The notes beneath the pieces are model-generated. The model saw only the letters and a program-made list of their open reading frames with translations. It was not told the origin of the DNA and ran no database searches. Positions 7,061 through 15,241 of a stretch of 35,388 nucleotides of DNA are shown in pieces. The position numbers and the translations under genes were made by a program. This stretch comes from Ferruginibacter sp. HRS2-29 (GTDB lineage: Bacteria > Bacteroidota > Bacteroidia > Chitinophagales > Chitinophagaceae): NCBI RefSeq assembly GCF_024343615.1, contig NZ_RJUB01000154.1, positions 1 to 35,388 on the forward strand, read 5' to 3'. Each line of letters begins with the position of its first letter. Within the stretch, counting starts at the first letter, position 1.

Positions 7061-8053
7061 TTTCAATTTTTTAACCGCCTTATCAAAATCCGAAATTATC
7101 TTTTGCGTTTTATTGAAATCTTCATATTCCTCCAATGCCTTCTTGTCTGCCTGTAGCTTAGATACTTTGCCCTTACCTTCCAGAATTTTATACTCATTAA
7201 ATGATAAGAATTTATTTACACTTTCTGCTAATTGTTCCATCGTAAAAGTATTCTCGCGTTCTATCAATCCTTCTATATAATCGAAGTAGCCGGTAACTGT
7301 TCTTTCCAACTGGCTGATCTCCTTTTCCCGGAGATAATTTTTGGCTATCACCACATCCGATTTCAATACCCTGCCTGCAGGAGCATTTTTCCAGGTAGTG
7401 AGGCCCATATGTTCCTTTTCTTTATCTGCTGCTTTATGAATGATTTCGGCCGCTGTATATCCGGTAATTGCGTAATGAAATTTGTTTTGGACCATTGCGT
7501 AAAAATTCTTCGTTATATCTGAATTTTTATCGTAATCGATACTACATTCCGCAAAGATATCTGTCACCTGCTGGTAGACCCTTCGTTCGCTCGCCCGTAT
7601 GGAACGAACCCTTTGGAGCAACTCTTTGAAGTAATCCTTGCCAAACACGGTTTTCCCCTGCTTTAAGCGGGTATCATCCAGCACGAAACCTTTAATGATG
7701 TATTCTTTTAATATATTGGTAGCCCATATTCTAAATTGTGTGGCTTTAGAAGAATTTACACGGTACCCCACTGATATTATAGCATCTAAGTTGTAAAATT
7801 TTTGCTTCCGCTCAACCATTCTTTCCCCTTCCTTACGAACTTGTAAGAAATCCTTACAAGTTGCTTCTTCAGTCAATTCTCGTGATTCGTAAATATTTTT
7901 CAGATGAATTGTGATGTTTTGAGGTGTTGTTTCAAATATATCTCCCATAGCTTTCTGCGTAAGCCAGGCAGTTTCATCTTCTATAAAGACGTCTACTCTT
8001 ATTTCACCCGATGGAGCCGTATATAAAATGAATTTATTGATTTCGTCAGCCAT
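7049..8053 (-). CDS. RhuM-family protein
   Basis: 334 aa starting MADEINKFILYTAPSGEIRV. The N-terminal part (VFIEDETAWLTQKAMGDIFE, then TTPQNITIHLKNIYE) and the C-terminal FNKTQKIISDFDKAVKKL fit the RhuM ('virulence RhuM') family, often found near restriction-modification and other defence genes; its biochemical role is not established. The protein is near full family length. The final codons GGG AGT GAA TAA (7060-7049) lie inside the displaced carB fragment, so the C-terminal Gly-Ser-Glu and the stop come from out-of-frame carB sequence. Composition is poorer in G+C than that of carB. It is the only cargo gene between the two carB ends. Confidence 0.85.
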   Translation of the reverse strand: MADEINKFILYTAPSGEIRVDVFIEDETAWLTQKAMGDIFETTPQNITIHLKNIYESRELTEEATCKDFLQVRKEGERMVERKQKFYNLDAIISVGYRVNSSKATQFRIWATNILKEYIIKGFVLDDTRLKQGKTVFGKDYFKELLQRVRSIRASERRVYQQVTDIFAECSIDYDKNSDITKNFYAMVQNKFHYAITGYTAAEIIHKAADKEKEHMGLTTWKNAPAGRVLKSDVVIAKNYLREKEISQLERTVTGYFDYIEGLIERENTFTMEQLAESVNKFLSFNEYKILEGKGKVSKLQADKKALEEYEDFNKTQKIISDFDKAVKKLKGSE

Positions 8054-8175
8054 ATTTTTTAAATTATTACTTAAATTTCTATTTATCCCAGCTGTTCAAT
8101 TTACAGATTTTATCATTGGCCTCCAATTGAATAATATTTAGAGTTTTTAAAAATACTTTATCATTACTAAAGTAA

Positions 8176-8201
8176 AATGCCTCCGCTTCCGCGAAGGCAT
8201 T
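8176..8201 (-). terminator. Intrinsic terminator after carB
   Basis: AATGCCT (8176-8182) pairs with AGGCATT (8195-8201), with an inner CGC/GCG pair around TTCC. Read on the minus strand the stem is followed by TTTTACTTT. It lies 27 bp beyond the carB stop. The flanks also carry TCCATTATCCATTATC-type short repeats. Confidence 0.6.
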
Positions 8202-8228
8202 CTCCATTATCCATTATCACATTATCCA

Positions 8229-11171
8229 TTACTTGGATAAATGCATCGATCTTTCTTTATACAACTGCCTGAAGTAAGGATCCCGAAGGTCTTTTATAAA
8301 CCGTATCGCTTCCCCCGTACTCTTCATCTCCGGCCCAAGTTCCTTATTCACTCCCGGGAATTTGTTGAAAGAGAACACCGGTTCTTTGATGGCGAACCCT
8401 GTCATCTTTTTCTCAAAAGTGAAGTCAGTTAGTTTGTTTACACCCAGCATTATTTTGGTGGCAATGTTGAGGTAAGGTATCTGGTAGGCTTTGGCAATGA
8501 ATGGTGTGGTACGGCTGGCGCGTGGATTGGCTTCTATCACGAATACGTTGCCGTCTTTGATGGCGAACTGTATGTTTATGAGGCCGCGGATGTTGAGCTG
8601 GCGGGCAATTTTTTCGGCGTACTCTTCCATGGTGTGTACTACCAGCGGGCTGAGGTTGAACTGTGGCAGCACGGCATTGCTGTCGCCGCTGTGGATGCCC
8701 GCGGGTTCTATATGTTCCATCACACCCATGATGTGAAATGTTTCGCCGTCGAAGATGGCGTCTATTTCGGCTTCCTGGCAGCGGTCGAGGAAGTGATCGA
8801 TGAGTATCTTGTTGCCGGGCAGATGTTTGATGAGCGAGAGGATACCTTTTTCGAGTTCCTCATCGTTGAGCACGATGCGCATGCGCTGTCCGCCGATCAC
8901 GTAGCTTGGGCGGATGAGAACCGGGTAACCTACTTCCTTGGCTACTTCAATGGCTTCATCGGTATTGTAAGCCGTACCGTATTTCGGGTAAGGTATGCCG
9001 AGTTCTTTGAGCGTATCGCTGAAGCGGCCGCGGTCTTCGGCAATGTCCATATCGTTGAACGAAGTTCCGATGATCTTGATGCCTTTTTCGTGTAGTTTTT
9101 TCGCCAGCTTGAGGGCGGTTTGTCCGCCGAGCTGTACGATCACCCCTTCCGGTTTTTCGTGCTCGATGATCTCCCAGAGATGCTCCCAGAATACGGGCTC
9201 GAAATATAATTTATCGGCGATGTCGAAATCGGTGCTCACGGTTTCGGGATTGCAGTTCACCATGATGGCTTCGTAACCCGCTTCTTTTACCGCCAGCAAT
9301 CCATGCACGCAGCAGTAATCGAACTCGATACCCTGGCCTATTCGGTTGGGGCCGGAGCCGAGTACGATGATCTTTTTCTTAGAGGAGACGATAGATTCGT
9401 TGTGAAGGAGGCCAGCCCCCCTGCCCCCCAAGGGGGGGGCTGATTGCTGCGAAGATCCTAACGGATTTGCATCCGTGAGAACCGATCCCCCCGTGGGGGG
9501 TGGGGGGGCCGTTGGGGATTCGTCTGATCGGTTTTCGAAAGTGCTGTAGAAGTATGGCGTCTTCGCTTCAAACTCCGCACTGCAGGTATCCACCATCTTA
9601 AACACACGCGTCAATCCCATTGCTTTGCGGCGCTCGTAGATCAGTTCGCTGTTTTCTTCCTGCATGATGCGGACAATCTGTTCGTCGCTGAAGCCGAGTG
9701 TTTTGGCTTCGTGCAATACTTCATCCGGCAAAGTCTTCAGGTCGTATTTCGCTATCTCTTTTTCGCATTCGCAGATCTTTTGTATCTGGTAAATGAACCA
9801 GCGGTCGATGAGCGTGCTTTCGCAGATGCGTTTTACGCTGGCTCCCGCCATCAGTGCATCTTTGATGCGGAATATCCTGTCCCATTTCGGGGTTTTGATG
9901 TATTCGATGAGCTCGTCGGAGTGCATGAGGCTTTTGCCATAATACCCCAGGCCGACTGCTTCGTTTTCCAGGCTCTGGCAGGCTTTCTGTATCGCTTCGG
10001 CAAAGCTGCGGCCGATGGCCATCACTTCGCCCACACTCTTCATCTGCAGGCCGAGGGTGTCGTTGGCGCCTTTGAATTTGTCGAAGTTCCAACGCGGTAT
10101 TTTCACAATCACGTAATCGAGCGCCGGCTCAAAGTAAGCCGATGTACTTTGTGTGATCTGATTTTTTAATTCATCCAGGTTATATCCTATCGCCAGTTTG
10201 GCGGCGATCTTCGCGATCGGGTAACCGGTGGCTTTACTCGCCAGCGCCGATGAGCGGCTCACCCGCGGGTTGATCTCGATGGCGATGATGCTTTCGGTTT
10301 TAGGATCGAGGGCAAACTGCACGTTACATCCCCCGGCAAAGTTGCCGAGGTCTCGCATCATGGCGATGGCAGTGTTACGCATCAGCTGAAAGGCAGTATC
10401 GCTCAGGGTCATGGCTGGCGCCACGGTGATGCTGTCGCCGGTATGTACCCCCATGGGGTCGAAGTTTTCTACGGTACAAATGATCACCACATTGTCGGCG
10501 CTGTCGCGGAGCAGTTCGAGCTCGTATTCTTTCCAGCCGAGTACGGCTTCTTCCACCAGTACTTCATGTATGGGCGAAGCGGTAAGGCCGTTGTTCAATG
10601 CCTCATCCAGGTCGTCTTTGCTGTGCACAAATCCACCTCCCGTACCACCGAGGGTAAACGAAGGGCGTATCACCAGTGGGAAACCTATTTCCTGTGCAAA
10701 TTCTTTTCCCTCCAGGAAGGAGTTGGCGGTTTTTGCTCTCGCTACGGGCACCCCCATCTGTATCATCCACTGGCGGAATTTTTCCCTGTCTTCGGCCTTG
10801 TCGATGGCTTTGATATCGACTCCTATTAAGCGTACATTATTTTTTTCCCAGATACCCAGTTCATCCACTTCTTTACAAAGGTTGAGGGCTGTTTGCCCGC
10901 CCATGGTGGGCAACACTGCATCTATCTGGTTTTCTTCCAGTATCTGTTCGATGCTTTCAACGGTCAATGGCAGCAAATAAACCCTGTCGGCCATCATGGG
11001 GTCAGTCATGATAGTAGCGGGATTGCTGTTGATCAGTATCACTTTGACCCCTTCTTCCCGGAGGCTGCGGGCGGCCTGGGTACCACTATAGTCAAATTCG
11101 CAGGCCTGGCCGATAATAATAGGACCGGAACCGATGATCAAAACAGATTTTATGGAATTGTCTTTAGGCAT
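8229..11171 (-). CDS. carB: Carbamoyl-phosphate synthase large subunit
   Basis: 980 aa. Makes carbamoyl phosphate from glutamine-derived ammonia, bicarbonate and two ATP, for arginine and pyrimidine synthesis, together with CarA (not in this window). Both ATP-grasp halves are present: the first begins SVLIIGSGPIIIGQACEFDY, the second KKIIVLGSGPNRIGQGIEFD. In the linker between them (about residues 543-593) sits a Pro/Gly-rich peptide encoded by a palindromic repeat. It is about 40 residues longer than the corresponding linker in E. coli CarB. The protein ends soon after the second ATP-grasp half (YFRQLYKERSMHLSK), so it lacks the C-terminal MGS-like allosteric domain of the 1073-residue E. 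coli enzyme. The 3' end is the site of the RhuM insertion. Confidence 0.97.
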   Translation of the reverse strand: MPKDNSIKSVLIIGSGPIIIGQACEFDYSGTQAARSLREEGVKVILINSNPATIMTDPMMADRVYLLPLTVESIEQILEENQIDAVLPTMGGQTALNLCKEVDELGIWEKNNVRLIGVDIKAIDKAEDREKFRQWMIQMGVPVARAKTANSFLEGKEFAQEIGFPLVIRPSFTLGGTGGGFVHSKDDLDEALNNGLTASPIHEVLVEEAVLGWKEYELELLRDSADNVVIICTVENFDPMGVHTGDSITVAPAMTLSDTAFQLMRNTAIAMMRDLGNFAGGCNVQFALDPKTESIIAIEINPRVSRSSALASKATGYPIAKIAAKLAIGYNLDELKNQITQSTSAYFEPALDYVIVKIPRWNFDKFKGANDTLGLQMKSVGEVMAIGRSFAEAIQKACQSLENEAVGLGYYGKSLMHSDELIEYIKTPKWDRIFRIKDALMAGASVKRICESTLIDRWFIYQIQKICECEKEIAKYDLKTLPDEVLHEAKTLGFSDEQIVRIMQEENSELIYERRKAMGLTRVFKMVDTCSAEFEAKTPYFYSTFENRSDESPTAPPPPTGGSVLTDANPLGSSQQSAPPLGGRGAGLLHNESIVSSKKKIIVLGSGPNRIGQGIEFDYCCVHGLLAVKEAGYEAIMVNCNPETVSTDFDIADKLYFEPVFWEHLWEIIEHEKPEGVIVQLGGQTALKLAKKLHEKGIKIIGTSFNDMDIAEDRGRFSDTLKELGIPYPKYGTAYNTDEAIEVAKEVGYPVLIRPSYVIGGQRMRIVLNDEELEKGILSLIKHLPGNKILIDHFLDRCQEAEIDAIFDGETFHIMGVMEHIEPAGIHSGDSNAVLPQFNLSPLVVHTMEEYAEKIARQLNIRGLINIQFAIKDGNVFVIEANPRASRTTPFIAKAYQIPYLNIATKIMLGVNKLTDFTFEKKMTGFAIKEPVFSFNKFPGVNKELGPEMKSTGEAIRFIKDLRDPYFRQLYKERSMHLSK
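9408..9520. repeat. Palindromic repeat inserted in frame in carB
   Basis: Three hairpins follow each other: CCCCCC/GGGGGG at about 9424-9438, ACGGAT/ATCCGT at 9461-9476 and CCCCCC/GGGGGG at 9487-9500. The whole has outer GCC-rich and GGC-rich ends. Read with carB it gives SPTAPPPPTGGSVLTD, then ANPLGSSQQSAPPLGG, with no stop. Such sequence is typical of intergenic repeats and foreign to CarB, where this place is a short interdomain linker. Confidence 0.85.
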
Positions 11172-11200
11172 AATCAGATCGCCTTTTTTTGGTGGGCGTG

Positions 11201-11232
11201 CAAAAGTACTTGTAAAAAAAATAGTTTACAAA
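11201..11232 (-). promoter_or_regulatory. Promoter of carB, Bacteroidota type
   Basis: On the minus strand TTTG (11232-11229) is followed after exactly 20 nt by TACTTTTG (11208-11201), a full match to TAnnTTTG. The carB ATG at 11171 lies 29 nt beyond, leaving a short leader. Confidence 0.7.
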
Positions 11233-11253
11233 TAGAAAAGGTTATTATTTGAA

Positions 11254-11726
11254 CACCTCCGGGGTTTTCTTCCAACCCCGGAGTGTGTGGGGGGTGAGTA
11301 GCGGGTCACGGGTTGAACGTAGCGAAGGGTTGACGAAGCGGAGGCTTCACCGCAGAGAACGGGAGGGAGCAGAGTTTTCGCAGAGATTGGTGGAGAAATA
11401 ATTGTCTCTTCGAAAACTCCGACCGACCCCGGGGGGGTGCCTGCCAATATTATTATTTTTCAGAGATCAGTTGGAAGCCGACCCTGAAAGGGTCGAATCC
11501 TTTTTCGCCATGGGTTATAACCCATGGTGACGGTAAATTCAACCCCTCCGGGGTTGCCTTCCAATATTATTATTTTCAGAAATACCAAACATGAAGCCGA
11601 CCCCGAAGGGAGATTGGACCCCTCCGGGGTTGCAAAACATTTTGGCAAAAAACAAAATCCTAATGATCTGCAAAATATATCATTACACACTCCGGGGTTA
11701 AGGCAAAACCCCGGAGGTGCCTTATC
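11254..11726. repeat. Composite repeat region between carB and the M23 gene
   Basis: This 565-bp gap has no credible gene. It holds: a hairpin CTCCGGGGTT/AACCCCGGAG (11257-11266 with 11274-11283); further CCTCCGGGGTT copies near 11546, 11620, 11690 and 11710, some inverted; a direct repeat beginning TGCCTxCCAATATTATTATT at about 11438 and 11556, each leading to GAAGCCGACCC; and the perfect 20-bp palindrome CCATGGGTTATAACCCATGG at 11508-11527. It looks like nested insertion of several short palindromic elements. An open frame runs through it into the M23 gene but is not protein-like. Confidence 0.75.
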
Positions 11727-11736
11727 TTTACCATCA

Positions 11737-13446
11737 ATGAAGTATATATTCCATTATTTTCTTTCAGGGTTGTTTCTAACCGTTTCTTCCGCCGCTTCGG
11801 CGCAATTTTTTCCTGTAAAAAAATATCCGCAGGGATATTTCCAATGGCCGATAGATGCCAAGGTCGGGCTGGCTGCCAACTTTGGCGAATTACGGCCCAA
11901 TCATTACCATATGGGGCTCGATTGCCGCAGCGATCAGAAGGAAAACAGGCCGGTGTTTGCCGCGGCCGCGGGATATGTGGCCAAAATAAAAATTGAGCCA
12001 TACGGCTTTGGCCGTTGTATATATATCAACCATCCCAACGGGCTCACCACTTTGTATGCGCATCTCAACGACTTCAACCCCGAAATTGAACAATACATCA
12101 CCGATCAGCAATACAAGCTGCAGAAGTGGAATGTGTTCATCGATGTACCTGCCAACCTGCTGAAAGTGCAGCAGGGCGACATGATCGCCTACAGCGGAAA
12201 TACCGGAGGATCGCAGGGGCCCCACCTGCACTTCGAGGTACGCGATACCAAAACGGATAAAGTACTCAACCCGTTGTTGTTTGGCTTCCCGATTACTGAT
12301 AACATCGCACCGGATGTTTTGCGACTGGCCGTATACGACAGAAGGCTGAGTACCTACGAACAATCGCCCAAAATATACCCGCTCAAAAAAATAAATGGTG
12401 TGTATTTGCCGGCAGGCGGAAAAATAACGGTGAGCAGCGACCAGGTAAGTTTTGCCATCACCGCCTGGGACCGCTACACCGGCTCCTCCAATCAAAATGG
12501 GATTTATAAAGCGGTATTGTACGACAATGAAAAACCTGTTTCGGGTTTTGAAATAGACAGCATCGGCTACGACGAAACACGCTACCTCAATGCGCACATC
12601 GACTACAAAACCCGCGCTGTTGGCGGCCCCTGGCTGCAGCATCTTTCGCGGCTGCCGGGTTATACCAACGGCATTTACAAAACCGACGGCAGCAACGGGG
12701 TGATCAGCCTGGCGGCTAACGAACCCCACGAAATAAAAGTGGAAGTGAGCGATGCAGCAGGCAATATGTCGGAAGTGAAATTTACGCTGAACGCACCTTC
12801 TATCACGGAAGTTGTTGGTGATAACACCAACAACGGCGGCGTAAAATTCCAGCCGGGCAATGTGAATATTTTTGAGAACAACGATGTGAGGTTTTACCTG
12901 CCCGAAAATGCGCTCTACGATTTTTTCACCTTCAGGTATATTCAGCCGGCGATAGAAGTATATGGCCTCGGCGCACCCGTCATACCGATACAAGGATATT
13001 TCCCTATAAAAATAAATGCCAGCGCCAACAGGCTGCCGTTTGCCGATACCAGCAAAGTGGTGATGGAGCGCAACTACGGGGGCAAAACGGATTACAAAAA
13101 AGCCGTGTACGAAAAAGGCTGGTACAAAGCGAGCTTCCGCGAATTTGGTTATTACCGGTTGCTTTTGGACATTACGCCACCCAGCATCGTGAGTAAAGGA
13201 TTAGTGGATGGTATGAACGCATCGAAGCTCACCCGCATCATTTTTACCGTAAGCGACAACACTGAAGAGCTCAACAGCTTCAACGCTTTTCTCGATGGAA
13301 AATGGCTGCGCTTCAGCAATGATAAAGGGCGAAATTTCATCTACAAATTTGATGAACGCTGCCCGCCTGGAGAACATGAGTTAAGGGTAGTGGCGGAAGA
13401 CCAGGTGGGGAATAAAACTGAACGGATCTATCATTTTACACGATAA
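11737..13446 (+). CDS. Secreted M23 family peptidase
   Basis: 569 aa from ATG 11737, chosen because a signal peptide follows (MKYIFHYFLSGLFLTV, then SSAASAQFF); the longer open frame upstream is repeat sequence. The LytM/M23 zinc-peptidase domain lies near residues 40-190, with HYHMGLD giving the H-x3-D ligands, the conserved LYAHL, and the PHLHFEV H-x-H motif. Members cut peptidoglycan cross-links or, when altered, regulate other hydrolases. The remaining 370 residues are beta-rich and have Ig-like character (EVSDAAGNMSEV, VAEDQVGNKTER), probably for binding or scaffolding. Acts in the periplasm. Single gene, followed by an inverted-repeat element. Confidence 0.9.
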   Translation: MKYIFHYFLSGLFLTVSSAASAQFFPVKKYPQGYFQWPIDAKVGLAANFGELRPNHYHMGLDCRSDQKENRPVFAAAAGYVAKIKIEPYGFGRCIYINHPNGLTTLYAHLNDFNPEIEQYITDQQYKLQKWNVFIDVPANLLKVQQGDMIAYSGNTGGSQGPHLHFEVRDTKTDKVLNPLLFGFPITDNIAPDVLRLAVYDRRLSTYEQSPKIYPLKKINGVYLPAGGKITVSSDQVSFAITAWDRYTGSSNQNGIYKAVLYDNEKPVSGFEIDSIGYDETRYLNAHIDYKTRAVGGPWLQHLSRLPGYTNGIYKTDGSNGVISLAANEPHEIKVEVSDAAGNMSEVKFTLNAPSITEVVGDNTNNGGVKFQPGNVNIFENNDVRFYLPENALYDFFTFRYIQPAIEVYGLGAPVIPIQGYFPIKINASANRLPFADTSKVVMERNYGGKTDYKKAVYEKGWYKASFREFGYYRLLLDITPPSIVSKGLVDGMNASKLTRIIFTVSDNTEELNSFNAFLDGKWLRFSNDKGRNFIYKFDERCPPGEHELRVVAEDQVGNKTERIYHFTR

Positions 13447-13455
13447 AAGCATCGA

Positions 13456-13572
13456 TGATCTAAGATGTATGATCTATGATCTTTTCCGGCCTGAACATTA
13501 TACAGTTTATACAGGATTGAAAACTTCGAAGTCAAAAAGATCATAGATCACAGATCATACATCATAGATTTG
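13456..13572. repeat. Inverted-repeat element between M23 and bcp
   Basis: The left arm (GATCTAAGATGTATGATC, TATGATCTTTT) and right arm (AAAAGATCATAGATCACAG, ATCATACATCATAGAT) are inverted copies built from a GATCATA-type motif, separated by about 50 bp that contains CTTCGAAG. The right arm ends in TAGATTTG, a full match to the -7 element TAnnTTTG, only 4 nt before the bcp ATG. No clear -33 TTTG is seen, so its promoter role is uncertain. Confidence 0.75.
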
Positions 13573-13576
13573 CATT

Positions 13577-14044
13577 ATGGTTGAATTAAAAGAAGGATTT
13601 AAGGCACCCGTTTTCAAGGGCAAAGACCAGGATGGCAATACCATTTCGCTGGCAGATTACAAAGGGAAAAAAGTAGTTCTCTATTTTTACCCGGCAGACC
13701 TTACGCCCACCTGTACCGTGCAGGCCTGCAATCTTCGCGACAATTTCGGGCTGCTGAAGCATCATGGGTTTGAAGTGGTAGGCATCAGTCCGGATGATGA
13801 AAAGCAGCACAAAAAATTTGAAGCTAAACACGATCTTCCGTTTCCGCTGATTGCGGATGTCAACCACGCCATCATTGATAAATACGGCGTTTGGGGCGAA
13901 AAGCAATTGTATGGAAGAAAGTATATGGGGCTTCACCGTACTACGTTTGTGATAGATGAGAAAGGCATCATCAGGAAAGTGTTTTTGAAGCCGAAGAGTA
14001 AGCAGCATGCGGAGGAAATACTGAAGGCAATGGATAATGGATAA
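13577..14044 (+). CDS. bcp: Thiol peroxidase, Bcp/PrxQ type
   Basis: 155 aa, cytoplasmic. Reduces hydrogen and organic peroxides with thioredoxin as reductant. The AhpC/TSA fold is clear: VVLYFYPADLTPTCTVQACN carries the peroxidatic Cys (near residue 47) and, five residues later, the resolving Cys of the PrxQ arrangement. The usual TPGCT is TPTCT here. GVWGEKQLYGRKYMGLHRTT matches the family's C-terminal half. The last codons (AMDNG and stop) are made from an ATGGATA tandem repeat that is the left arm of the next inverted-repeat element, so the repeat supplies the stop. Confidence 0.93.
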   Translation: MVELKEGFKAPVFKGKDQDGNTISLADYKGKKVVLYFYPADLTPTCTVQACNLRDNFGLLKHHGFEVVGISPDDEKQHKKFEAKHDLPFPLIADVNHAIIDKYGVWGEKQLYGRKYMGLHRTTFVIDEKGIIRKVFLKPKSKQHAEEILKAMDNG

Positions 14045-14137
14045 TGGATAATTTTCTTTCGGTTTGAAATTCATTCCACTACCGCTACACCTTTCATTTG
14101 GAAACATTAATCATTATCCATTATTAAATTATCCATT
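14029..14137. repeat. Inverted-repeat element overlapping bcp 3' end
   Basis: The left arm is about three tandem ATGGATA units (14029-14053); the right arm (14109-14137) reads the inverse, ATTATCCATTATTAAATTAT and onward. They enclose about 55 bp. The left arm contains the bcp stop, and the right arm ends at the TTG that probably starts the next gene. Confidence 0.75.
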
Positions 14138-14432
14138 GACAAACTTTCGCGTAAAAGAAAACAGCTGGATCGCCAGGATCGCCGCGAGAAAATTGAAAGC
14201 GGCCAGCGTGGCCATCGTTATTGGCAGCACCATCCATTTGTATAATACATCAAAGGAAGATTTCCTGGCGGATGCAGCATGGCTGAAACATGAGCTTTGC
14301 CATGTGGAGCAATTTCGTCGGCATGGATTTTTTACGTTTATTTTTAAATACCTGGTGGAAAGCTGGAAGAAGGGGTATTACAATAATAAATTTGAGGAGG
14401 AAGCAAGGGAAGCGGAGAAACTGGCTTCTTAG
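14136..14432 (+). CDS. Small HExxH-containing protein
   Basis: 98 aa from TTG 14136 (LTNFRVKENSWIARIAARKL); the ATG at 14064 would add only repeat-encoded residues. It contains KHELCHVEQF, an HExxH zinc-protease-like motif, with a C-terminal helical part (KYLVESWKKGYY). It resembles the short DUF4157-like metallopeptidase domains seen in Bacteroidota, but activity is unproven. The original start may have been lost when the repeat inserted. Confidence 0.65.
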   Translation: MTNFRVKENSWIARIAARKLKAASVAIVIGSTIHLYNTSKEDFLADAAWLKHELCHVEQFRRHGFFTFIFKYLVESWKKGYYNNKFEEEAREAEKLAS

Positions 14433-14573
14433 AACATTTATTGCGAAATGCATTTCAAACATCTGATAGGTAGTCATTGCAGGTAGCCGCGAGGTACTAA
14501 GCAAAGCAATCTCTACACGAATGTCCAACCAAATCTGTGAAGAGATTGCCACGCTGCGCCCTCAATGATGGTA

Positions 14574-15149
14574 CTAATCGGTTTTAGGTAAAAAATTCTT
14601 CATGATCTCCTCCTTGTCCGGCATTTGTTGCAAAGCCTCGGCCAGCTTGCTATTCATCGATGTAAAGCTGCCTTCGTAATCCAGTACTTTACTGGCATAT
14701 TCGAAAGGGTATAAGGACAGCAACACCCCATTCCTGTCATATTTCAAGGTCATGCCACGCAATGGATATTCGGGTTCTTTGTCTTTATACAACACAAACC
14801 CATATTCGTTGATGAGGTAATTACTGAATGCCAGAGCCAGGAACAAGGTAGCCTGGGCTTCTTCCAATTGAAAAGCTTTGCAATACATCCTGAATCCAAA
14901 ACCTTCGTCTACTGTCTTGTCGAGGTTTTCGGGATGGTTTACAGGAAAGTCTTTGTTCCATTCAAGCTTATTATCCAGGAAATAACTTTCCACCATTTTC
15001 AGGCAGCCCTCGAGCATCGCCGGATCGATATCATCCCGGGTGTACCAGTTTTTCATATGCTCTTCCGTAATGATCCCATTTACAGGAATTTCCTCGCCTG
15101 AAGGATTGCCTTTTTTGTTGCCGGAAAATAAACGTTTGAAAAAACTCAT
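14574..15149 (-). CDS. Hypothetical protein, DUF3806-like
   Basis: 191 aa, soluble. Begins MSFFKRLFSGNKKG. The middle (FQLEEAQATLFLALAFSNYL, NEYGFVLYKDKEPEY) and SLYPFEYASKVL look like the DUF3806 type of immunity or housekeeping protein, but I am not sure of the family. No catalytic motif seen. It stands alone between the HExxH gene and birA; the convergent gap 14433-14573 shows nothing. Confidence 0.6.
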   Translation of the reverse strand: MSFFKRLFSGNKKGNPSGEEIPVNGIITEEHMKNWYTRDDIDPAMLEGCLKMVESYFLDNKLEWNKDFPVNHPENLDKTVDEGFGFRMYCKAFQLEEAQATLFLALAFSNYLINEYGFVLYKDKEPEYPLRGMTLKYDRNGVLLSLYPFEYASKVLDYEGSFTSMNSKLAEALQQMPDKEEIMKNFLPKTD

Positions 15150-15241
15150 AATTATTTTTTTGTGTAAAATAAGCAGTATCCCGCAAATTGCCAGCAGCTC
15201 AAGGCTGTCCTTTCTTAATTTTTAATTTTTAAGTCTTAATT

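Noticed and set aside
6935..8355. Simple recent tandem duplication of the carB 3' end
   Set aside because: The two ends differ at about 16 of 126 positions, with multi-base synonymous codon changes, too many for a recent copy of itself.
8229..8355. tRNA or other RNA gene as the insertion site
   Set aside because: No tRNA-like cloverleaf or CCA end is visible near the carB ends; the shared sequence is plainly carB coding sequence.
9711..10169. Plus-strand open frames across carB and ftsH as genes
   Set aside because: They are shadows of the strongly coding opposite strand and have no family features.
11524..11736. N-terminal extension of the M23 peptidase
   Set aside because: The extra 71 codons are intergenic repeat sequence and precede a clear signal peptide starting at 11737.
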